A stretch of 37,107 nucleotides of DNA from Pelagophyceae sp. CCMP2097 (lineage: Eukaryota; Sar; Pelagophyceae): positions 237,078-274,184 of the forward strand of contig MU657174.1 in assembly GCA_026770575.1 (NCBI GenBank), read 5' to 3'. Below are positions 20,211-28,219 of the stretch, one piece after another. The notes under the pieces are model-generated. The model was given only the letters and a program-made list of their open reading frames with translations, was not told where the DNA came from and searched no databases. A program made the position numbers and the translations under genes. The first letter of the stretch is position 1. Every line of letters starts with the position of its first letter.

Positions 20211-22074
20211 CTACAGGCTGGCTCCGCCGTGCCAGTCGACGCCCGCGTTGGGCCAGCGCGTGCGGATGGCCGCGTCCAGCAGCGCGGGCGCGCACGCGTC
20301 GTCGAGCGGTCGTCGCGTCGTCGGCGAGCCCAGCGCCGCGGGTCCCCAACGTCCCCGCGGGTCCCCGACGGCCGCCGCTTCGGCCAAGGCCGCCGCGTCG
20401 CCAGAGGCCGCCGGGTCGACGGTGAGCCGCACGGGCGCCTCCGACGCCGCGAGCGGGTCCCAGTACGCGACGTCGAACGCTCGGTGCGCGTCGGCCGCGC
20501 CGGCCGCCGTTTGCCAGAGCACGGAAAAGTGCGAGTCCGAGGAGATGATCCAGATGGGGCGCTCGGGGCCTTTTAAAAAGTCGCCGACGGTGAAGAGGCC
20601 CCGGGCCTAGGCGAGCGCCTCACGAAAAAGCCCGGCGGCGGTGCCAAAACGGACTTTGAACGAGGTCGTTTCGTCCAAGGCGTTCTACGGACCTCACCCG
20701 CTTTTAAACCCCCTCTTCAACTTAGCCGATCAAGTCGACAAAAAGGGCTTTGCAATTGCAGGCGGGCGTTCTACGGACCTCTTCAGCGGCGAGGAGGCCG
20801 ATTCTGGGCCTCCTTGGCGCGCCGCGCAGGACGACGCCGCCGGCGTCCCGCTGGCCGTCAAAGGCGTTGGAGTGGCCGTGGCCGAAGAGGAGGAGGTTGA
20901 CGACTTCAAAGTGGGCCTCTATCAGCGGCCGCGATTCGTCGTCGCCGTCAAAGCGCGCGCCGCAGAGGCCGCGCGAGAGCAGGCAGGCCAGGAGCAGCAG
21001 CAGCGCGCCGCCGCCGCTGGGCGCCGTAAAGGCCTCGAAGTGAAATTCGACCCATTCCTCGAGCTCTGAAAGCGACGCCGAGTAGTGCACGACGAGCTTC
21101 TCCGTGATTCCGTCGCCTTTCAACAATTCGCCGTCGCCGGCGCAGGCGGCGTCGCCGATTGTGCACGTCAGCGCGACTGCGCCGTTTCGGCGGCCGGCCG
21201 TCGCGCAGCGCCAGATGATCGAAACGATGCCGCGCCGCAGCGCCGCGTCGGCTGCGCCGGGCGCCGGCGGCGCACTCGAATCACAGAGGCCGAGCTCGTC
21301 GACGACGTGCGCCATGGCCGTCGCGACGACTGCGCAGGGCCCGCGCTCGCCCTGCTCCCCGCGCTCGCACTCGAAGCCGCAGCGCCAACCGCCGCGCGAA
21401 AAGCACAGGCCTTGCGTCCGCCAGGAAGGCGGCAGCGCGCGCGCCACGCCGAGCAGCGCCCGGCGCACCGCACGCACCTCGGCCGCGCGCGCCGGCCGCC
21501 GCGCCGGCGCCGCCGGGACATCCGGCGCGTCCGCGGCCGAGACCTCGGGCGCGTCCGCGGCCGGGACCTCTGGCGCCTCGGGCGTCTCGGGCCCCCGGTT
21601 TGCCGCCGCCACGGGCGCCGGCCGGGGGGCCTTGTGCTCGTTTGCGACCGTGGGCCGCAGGCCCGGGTGCATCGCGGCGGTGCGGCCTTTTCGCGAGGGG
21701 TCGTAGGGCGGCGTGTCGGAGTAGGACCGTCGCGGCTCCGCCGCCGCCGGCGCACCGAGCTTGAGGTTGGAAAAGGCGTCGCCGGCGGACGCGGCGCGCG
21801 CGGGCCGCTGCGGCGCGCGGCCGCCGCCGACGGCGACGGCGTGCGGCAGCGCGCCGGGAACGGCCGGGAGGAGCAGGTCGCCGGCGACCGCATTCGCGAC
21901 GGCCGCGGCGAGCGCCGCAGCGCCGCCGACGGCCCAGAGGCCGTCGCCGCCGGAGCCGTGGGCAACCGAAGCCTCGACGTCGTAGCCGGGGCCGCCCTCC
22001 GACGGCATGGAGCCGGACGCCAGGTGCGCGGGGGGGGTGTACGGTAAAGGTACCAGGCGCGGGTCCTCGGTCAT
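20211..22074 (-). CDS. MINDY-3/4-family deubiquitinase
   Basis: Two exons on the minus strand: 22074-20779 and 20606-20211 (about 563 residues), phase-0 intron with donor GTCCGT. Family motifs in order: GPCAVV with the catalytic Cys (families have GGPCAV); a hydrophobic block ending LLSRGLCGARFD; VNLLLFGHGHSNAFDG; PRIGLLAAEE; then across the intron GLFTVGDFLKGPERPIWIIS and SDSHFSVLW with the catalytic His; and a C-terminal TRWPNAGVDWHG typical of the family end. MINDY enzymes cleave Lys48-linked polyubiquitin. The N-terminal 200 residues are Ala/Pro-rich and disordered, shorter than human MINDY-4 and longer than MINDY-3. Both catalytic residues are present, so it should be active. It ends in TAG, showing TAG is a normal stop here. 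Confidence 0.9.
20679..20781. repeat. 17-bp direct repeat spanning the MINDY donor site
   Basis: GGCGTTCTACGGACCTC occurs at 20679-20695 and 20765-20781 (plus-strand reading), 86 bp apart. The second copy covers the exon 1/intron junction of the MINDY gene (GAG|GTCCGT on the minus strand). The first copy lies inside the intron and also carries GAG-GTCCGT. This gives a duplicated 5' splice site. Confidence 0.8.
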
Positions 22075-22472
22075 AGACTCCCCGTGGCCAGTCTTTCCCT
22101 CGGATGAGGCGGATTAGTAGAGTCAAGAGAAAGCATCAAAATTTGAATTAACTCGAGGGACCTAGGGAACGACGACTCATCATCGCGCGTGCGCACGGCG
22201 GCACCCGCTTACCCGCCTCGGTGACCACCAGCCTTTGCCGGAACACGCATATAGGATTTTAGTGAGTCATGGAAGCTGGCCGCGCGGGCCGCCGAGGTGT
22301 CGGGGAGGCGGCCCCGCGGGGGAAACTTCTCGAAGCATCTCTCGAAGCGGGCCGTGGAGAGCAGGCCGTGGAAGAGCTCGGGGCGGCACCCGCGGGGAGG
22401 AGGTGGCCCACGTTGCATCGCGGGGAGGATGCCGTGCACGCGTCGCACCTCGCGGCGGTGGGACCTCTTTGG
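22075..22472. other. Intergenic upstream of the MINDY gene
   Basis: About 400 bp between the end of the RING-Sel1 pseudogene and the MINDY start, both minus strand. It must carry the MINDY promoter. Open frames cross 22209-22500 in several phases. One minus frame (ELFHGLLSTARFERCFEKFP) has plausible coding texture but no recognisable domain and no clean link to a neighbour, so I do not call it. Confidence 0.4.
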
Positions 22473-24149
22473 TCACCCGGCGCGCGTCTCCGTAAGCCAC
22501 GCCTCGAGCGATTCAACCTCCGCTGCGGCGTCAGGGTACCCCTTGGCCGCGGCGCGCTTGTAGAGGCGCAGCGCCTCGTCGGAGTCTGCGGCACGCCGCG
22601 GCCGGTCGCGTAAAGCACGCCCAGGTTGTAGAGTGACGTCGAATCGCCCTGCGCCGCGGCGAGTCGGTACCACCGCACGGCTTCCGAGTCCGACTGGGTC
22701 ACTTTCGCCGTGCCTTCATCAAATATTGCGCCGAGATTGAATTGACAATCCACATGCCCTTGCTCGGCTCCACGCTGATACCACTGCACGCAGGCCGTGT
22801 GGTCCATCTGCACTCCTTCTCCCAGAGAATAACGTAAACCCAGCTGAAACTAAGCGTCTGCATGCCCTTGCACGGCAGCTAGCTCGAACATCTGCGCCGC
22901 CCGCTCAAAACTCCGCTGGAGACCCACAAAGGGGTCGCCCTGGACGTACGCGTTTGCGAGCTCAAACTGCGCGTCTGCGTTCCCCTTGTCCGCGTGTTTC
23001 CGCAGTTGTCGCACCCAGTCGGCAGCCAGCTTGCAGCGTGGCGCTGTGCAAAGCGGGCATCCCTCCAGGTGCTTGTCGGAGCAACCTGCGCAGAGCATCT
23101 TGCAGCAGCACGCCCTTAATCTTCCCGTAGAAAGGACTCCTCCAGCGAGCGGCAGCGCGCAGAGGCCGCACGGCTCGAGCCCGCGCCAGACCGGCGTCTC
23201 CCGCCAGTCGCGCGCCGCGGCGGCCTCGGCCTCTGCGATATTCAATTCCGCGCCTGAAACCGCCACTGCAGCCATGGCGTGCCCCTTTGCCGCGGCGCGC
23301 TTGTAGAAGCGCAGCGCCTCGCGGTGGTCCTGCGGCAGGCCCTGGCCGTTTGTGTAACAGTAATCGATCATGAAAGTCGCCTCGGGATGGCCCTGCGCCG
23401 CGGCGAGGCGGTACCACTTCACAGCTTCGTCGTACGACGACTGCGCCAATAAGCCAAAAAAATAGAGCCGGCCCAGGTTGGATTGACCGTCCGGATGGCC
23501 TTGCTCGGCCGCGAGCCGATGCCACTGTGCGGACGTCTCCTGGTTCATCTCGACGATTTCCCCTCGACCGTAAAATATGCCCAGCATATTCTGCGCCAGC
23601 GCATGGCCTTGCCGCGCCGCGAGCTCGTACAGTGCGAAGCCCCGCTCGGGCTCCTTCTCGAGGCCCATCTGGCCTTGACGGTAGGCGTTGCCGAGATTCA
23701 ACTGCGCAATGGCACGGCCCTTGGCCACGTGCACCTGCATCCGGCGCAACCACTCGGCGTCCGACTTGCAGGCTTGCGCTCGGCAGAGCGGGCACCGCGT
23801 GTCGTGCTGTCGGCACTTGAAGGAGCAATCAAGGCAAAGAGCCTTGCAGCAGCACTCCATTAATATTTGTTGCCTATCGCCGAGCGGCAGCACGTCCAGG
23901 CAGGCAGATGCCACACGTGTCGCGCCAGTCCGGCGTCTCGCCGTTCAGCGCGCTGGCCTTGACGACGGCCGTCGTTCGAACAGCCGATAAGCGCGCCTTG
24001 GAACCAGCTGCCGGCACCCCGTCGCTCGGTGCGCTGGCTTCTGCCGTCTTTTCCATCCGAACAGCCGATAAGCGCGCCTTGGAACCGTCCGCTGGCGAAA
24101 CGCCCTCGACGATGGCCGGCGCCTCCTTGATCTTCATCTTCGCAGGCAT
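22473..24149 (-). pseudogene. Decayed double RING-Sel1 repeat gene
   Basis: The minus strand encodes two copies of the same layout: a CCCK-type RING (copy 1 ECCCKALCLDCSFKC...CPLCR; copy 2 CGLCALPL...ACCCKMLCAGC...CPLC) followed by Sel1 repeats (AVKWYRLAAAQGHPEA, EALRFYKRAAAKGH, QWYQRGAEQGH, ALRLYKRAAAKGYPDA). RING proteins act as E3 ligases; Sel1 repeats bind partners. The ATG at 24149 opens a leader with two GSKARLSAVR repeats. Three lesions break the frame: a tandem CAGG CAGG at 23897-23904 (plus reading) inside the first RING, giving +4 nt; TAG at 22850-22852 where GHADAQFQLG would be expected; and one missing base near 22585 before DSDEALRLY. Sequencing error could explain one lesion but hardly three. 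Related genes of this kind are often in large algal families. Confidence 0.8.
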
Positions 24150-24155
24150 CAGCTC

Positions 24156-24467
24156 AAGGGCCCCGCAGGGGCCGGCTGCTATTACTATCTAAGAATTTTT
24201 CCACTTTTTCCCTTCAATGTGACTTTCGAAAGAACATTCCTTGCGGTCCAAAAAAAACGCCGATTTAGGCCGTGGGACCCCCTTCACCTGTCGTAGCCTG
24301 AATTAAACGCAAGGGCCCCGTAGGGGCCGGCGCCTATTACTATTTAAGGTTTTTTTTCCACTTTTTCCCTTCAATGTGACTTTCGAAAGAACGTTCCTTG
24401 CGGTCCAAAAAAAACGCCGATTTTGGCTTTGGGACCCCCTTCACCTGTCGTAGGCCTAATTAAACGC
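24156..24467. repeat. Two tandem 155-157 bp repeats
   Basis: Unit 1 is 24156-24310 and unit 2 is 24311-24467. Each starts AAGGGCCCCG, has a GC palindrome (GGGCCCCGYAGGGGCC), TATTACTAT, CCACTTTTTCCCTTCAATGT, GACTTTCGAAAGAAC, GCGGTCCAAAAAAAACGCCG and ends AATTAAACGC. They differ at perhaps 10% of positions. Unit 1 begins six bases upstream (relative to the minus-strand gene) of the ATG of the RING-Sel1 pseudogene, so it lies in that gene's promoter or 5' UTR position. A truncated inverted copy overlaps the 3' end of the MYND pseudogene at 24826-24882. Confidence 0.85.
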
Positions 24468-24825
24468 GGTGCCTAGGCTAGTTTTCTCGAAAAAGGCCTT
24501 GTCTCGCCGCGGATCACATAGTATCCCAAAAGCCGTTGTAAAAAACGTCGAATGACGTTTATCGCTGAAAATGCAGTTTTTCACGAAGCACGCTAAAAGT
24601 GACAGATTCGGACTCTACGCGTCAGCGCGCGTCGAATGCGCTAAGTGGCGTCTAAAATTTCCAAAATTTTAAATTTGATGATTTTTGAAAAAATAACGGT
24701 GATTTTCGTAAATTGCGGTGATTTTCAAACAAATTGACTGGTGACAACGCGGCAGCCGCCGCAAAGACTACGTTCGAAGCGTCGTTGCGCCTTGTCGGCG
24801 TTGGCGGGGCGAGCCGAGTCGTATG
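24468..24825. other. AT-rich intergenic segment
   Basis: About 360 bp, locally AT-rich around 24650-24740, with AAAATTTTAAATTT and a 10-bp direct repeat GGTGATTTTC at 24710 and 24736 (approximate). No coding frame with domain support. It lies between the tandem repeats and their truncated inverted copy, so it may be the interior of a larger mobile element, but no transposase trace is visible. Confidence 0.4.
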
Positions 24826-24882
24826 GTAAAAGTGGAAACAATCCTTAGTTAGTAATAGCCGCCGGCCCCTTCGGGGCCCTTG
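24826..24882 (-). repeat. Truncated inverted copy of the 155-bp repeat
   Basis: On the minus strand this reads AAGGGCCCCGAAGGGGCCGG, then CGGCTATTACTAACTAAGGA and CCACTTTTACC, matching the first third of the tandem units at 24156 and 24311. Similarity fades after the CCACTTTT stretch. It overlaps the last codons and stop of the MYND reading frame (KGPEGAGGYY). Confidence 0.8.
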
Positions 24883-25064
24883 AGGAGGCGGTCCTGGAAC
24901 TCGGCGGTGAGCTGCTTGCACGCCTTGTTGTGCCCTCGTTTCCAGTCCACGAGCTAGCACGCCTTGGAGCAGTAGTGGCGCGACTTGCACTTGGTGCAGT
25001 GCTTGCCGTTCGGCGCGTCGCAGACGCAGCACGGCTTCGGGACGGCGGCCGCCAGCGGGTCCAT
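24849..25064 (-). pseudogene. MYND zinc-finger gene with in-frame TAG
   Basis: From the ATG at 25064 the minus strand encodes a complete MYND finger: CCVCDAPNGKHCTKC, then HYCSKAC, then DWKRGHNKAC, with all zinc ligands in place. Between YCSKAC and LVDW, where nearly all MYND fingers have Gln, there is TAG (24954-24956), a single C-to-T change from CAG. Beyond it the frame stays open to TAA at 24849. The 71-codon product would be little more than the finger. MYND fingers bind proline-rich partners and are found in SMYD enzymes and many algal ankyrin/TPR proteins. As no downstream domain follows, this is probably a fragment captured near a repeat. It would be functional only with stop-codon readthrough. 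Confidence 0.7.
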
Positions 25065-25610
25065 CGCGCCCGCGGAGGAGGTGCGATTTTCTGCGACTCC
25101 TTTACAACGTCCACTTCTTCGAGTGGCCGAAAATTCCGGAAATGCAATTACGAAAATGGAGACAGAGCTATATTAGGTGATTTTTGCACCTGTCTCGCGC
25201 GCGCGACGTCGACGCGCGATGCGAGGGACCTCTCGACGAGCGTGGAGAGGTGGACTTCACTACCTTGGGTTTCACAAGAGTTTGATTTTGTTGCTTCCGT
25301 TCCATGTTGACTTCGTGATTCGCTCTCGCGCCGCAGTCTGCCTCGACCCTCAAACGTTGCAACTCGAAACACTTTAGATATATGACTTCTGCTACTTCTC
25401 ATGCTGACTCCTCAAGCGGCTTGCGGTGGCTTGCGGGCATTGAACTTTGTCAAGCTGCTCTCAATTGTTGAGCACGCGACATCTTCCTATGGTAATTATT
25501 GAGTATTATCGTCATGAATCCCTGAAGGTAGACGGAATAATAAGGAAAATTCGCAGCACAGAAGCTCTCCTTCGAAGCTTTGCCCGAGTTGGCGCCAATT
25601 GGAGGGCGAG
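25065..25610. other. Intergenic between MYND fragment and RhoGEF gene
   Basis: About 545 bp of mixed composition. An open minus frame continues upstream of the MYND start without recognisable domains. I see no RNA gene, no clear repeat and no convincing coding exon. Confidence 0.45.
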
Positions 25611-27955
25611 ATGGAGGTGGAGCGGTCGGTGGAGATCGAGCGGGCCGCGCTGGCGGAGCGACTCGCACGCCCTCCGCGTCGCCGTTGTCCCCGGGCGCGG
25701 GGCGGCTCTCGAAATCGAGCCCAAAGAAAGTCCACGACGCCGGCGGGGTAGGCGCGCCTCGGCGTCTCGAGCTGCGGCGAGGACCGCGCGGGGCCGTCGG
25801 AGGACGCCGACGACGAGGCGGAGGACGTGCGCTCGCTCTTCGAGGTCGGAGAGGCCGTGGAGGCCAGGTGCGCCTCTGGCCACGGGGCCTCGCCGGTCGG
25901 GGCCTAGTCGGCGCTCGGGCCGCGGCGGCGCATTTGAGGCGCAGGTGGCGGCGCGGCGAGATTTGGTACCGGGGCAAGGTTGCGGGGGTGTCTTCGCGGG
26001 ATGGTGAGTGCACGGTGGCCTACGACGACGGCACCGTCGAAAGCGTCCCCGCGTCGCTGCTGCGGCGAGACGCGCGCAGAGACGCGCCCTCGCGAGGGCG
26101 CGACGCGGTTCGAGCCGACATCGTCCGGTGGTACGCGGCGCACAACCCCACCAAGCTGCCCACCGTCGATGTCCTCCTCCAGCGCTGCGGCGAGGGCAAC
26201 GAAGAGGCTTTGCTGGACGCCATCCGAAAAAAGTACGAGGACGCCGCCGGCCGCGCCCGCGCAGTCAAGGCAGAGGTCGAGGTGCGCCTTCTGCCTTATT
26301 TTGGCGCGTTGCACCATTCTTTGCAGGCTCTCTACACGCGGCACAACCCGGCCAAGCTAGCCGGCGTGGACGCTCTGCTGGCGCGGTGCGCGGGGAGCGA
26401 GGCGGCGCTCCTCGACGCGATTCGCAGGAAGTACGAGGGAGACTCGTACAACGTGGACGTGAGCGACGAGGGAGACTCCGACGGCGACTCCGACGGCGAA
26501 GACTCGCCGAGCCTCGACCGCGCCGTCGAGGTGCAGCAGACGCCAGAGGCGGCGGCGGCGCTGCGGTGCGAGCGCGTGGCGGCGATTCGCGAAATTCTGG
26601 CGTCCGAGGAGGCGTTCTTCGCAGTCCTCACAGTCGTCGACGCGCGCTACGCGGCGGCGCTGCGGTCGTGTGCGGCAGCGTCGTCCGTCGCTTTAGACCT
26701 CGTCGCGCTCGTCAACGCGTGCGACACGCTGAGGGCTTTGTCGGCGTCGCTCCGTGGGGACCTCGCCGAAGAGGTGAAGCGCGGCGCGGCGGCGGCCGGG
26801 CCGGCGGGCGACGACCTCGACGGCGTCTGCCTCGGCCGCGTCTTTGCGCGCTACGGACCGTTTCTGAAAATGTTTGCGACGTACGCGCAGCGCTTTGCGG
26901 AGACGCGCGCCTCACGCGTGGCCCTGCGCGACGCGCTGCTCCTGACGGCGCTGAGCGACGACGCCGCCGCCGCGTCAAAGAAGGTGGGGCTCGCCGCCAA
27001 GGGCGGCGCGCGCGACGTGGCCCGCGCCATCGTCGCTTTGGACCGCGCGCCGCCGCGCGGCCAGCGAAGCGGCGACGGCGCCGCGCCCGAGCCGCTTCAC
27101 GACCGCGTCGAGACGCACCTCGCCGCGCCGCTGCACCGCGTGACCAAGTACGAGCGGTCGCTGCGCCGCATCGCAGACGCGACGTTTGCCCCGCGTCCGC
27201 TCTTTCTTTTTAACGGACTTTCCAGACGCCGACGCGTAGGCCCGCGGACCACGCCGACCAGCCGTCGCTGGCGACGGCCATCGCGCAGTCGTGCGCGGCG
27301 ATGGAGCACATCCGCGCGACGCTGCAGGCGGATTCGGCTTTTAAGCGCCTCGTGAGTGGCCCGTAGACGCCCTCTACGTTTCCTCACGCCACGGCGCCGG
27401 CGCGCGCGGTCCATGATTTTTGCGCAGGTGGCGTTCCGGCCTTTGGCGGCGACGGTGCTGCTGGACGCGCCGATGCGGTCTCGGCTCATGCGCGACGGGA
27501 CTTTGGACGAGGTCGTGGCCGGGCGGCCGGCCAAAACGCGGCGCGTCTGGCTTTTGACGGACCGCCTCCTCGTGGGCCACCGATCGCGCGCGCGGCTTCT
27601 GCGAGACATTCCCATCGACGCCGTCGAAGCGGTGCGCCTGCGCGGCGACGATGCGTTCGAGCTCGTCGTCTTTGGCGGCGAGCTGCGCATCACGCTCGTC
27701 GCCGCCGACGCCGACGCCGCCGCCGCGTGGGTTTCCGCCATCGCCGCCGTCCTCGCCGCGCGGCCGCCGCGCGACGGGCCCGGGCCGCCGCCGGGGCCGC
27801 GGCCATCGGGCGCGCCAGTCAAGGCGACGATGTTCGCAAAAAAGTCGCCGCCGTCGTTCCGGAAGCAAGCAACGCCGGCGGCGGCCCTCGAGACCAAGGC
27901 GCGGCCCGCGGGGCGGTCAAGGTCCTGGGGGCCCGCGCGATTCCTCGCCTTTTGA
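25611..27955 (+). CDS. Tudor-like / RhoGEF (DH-PH) protein
   Basis: Exons I can support: 25752-25867, 25939 to about 27190, about 27237-27351 and 27428-27955. A possible first exon starts at the ATG at 25611, but its junction is unresolved. A Tudor/agenet-like fold comes first (LFEVGEAVEAR, across an intron, IWYRGKVAG...YDDGTVESVP). Two copies of an unnamed 40-residue module follow (YAAHNPTKLPTVDVLL...LLDAIRKKYE; YTRHNPAKLAGVDALL...LLDAIRRKYE). Then a DH domain (REILASEEAFF, later LAAPLHRVTKYERSLRRI, and after an intron the last helix) and a PH domain (RRVWLLTDRLLVG, ELVVFGGELRITLV, AAWVSAIAAVL). DH-PH proteins load GTP onto Rho-family GTPases at membranes. The intron near 27190-27240 has no clean GT donor; its acceptor is GTAG or CAG. 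The final intron is a classic GTGAGT-CAG. Confidence 0.75.
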
Positions 27956-28219
27956 CCCTACGGTGGTTGCTTTTGACTCAAATTTGAGCCCCTCGCCATG
28001 TTAAGTTATCATCTCTTCCCCTTTCTTCAGCCCTCTCGAGGTCCTGCGAGATGCCTGCATAATAGAAGAAGAAGAAGAAGCCTGTGAAACGTTCTAGTAG
28101 GTCCGTCCGAATCATCCTCGTTTTGAGGCGACCAATAAATTGTATCCGCCGCGTTGTTTGGTGTCCGCCGCCGAGCTCGGTGGGCGCTGCGGTTGCGTCT
28201 TCGGATTGGTGCGCGGCCG

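Noticed and set aside
22850..24956. TAG reassigned to Gln in this genome
   Set aside because: The MINDY gene ends naturally at TAG right after its conserved C-terminus, and the affected genes carry other lesions, so ordinary nonsense mutation is more likely.
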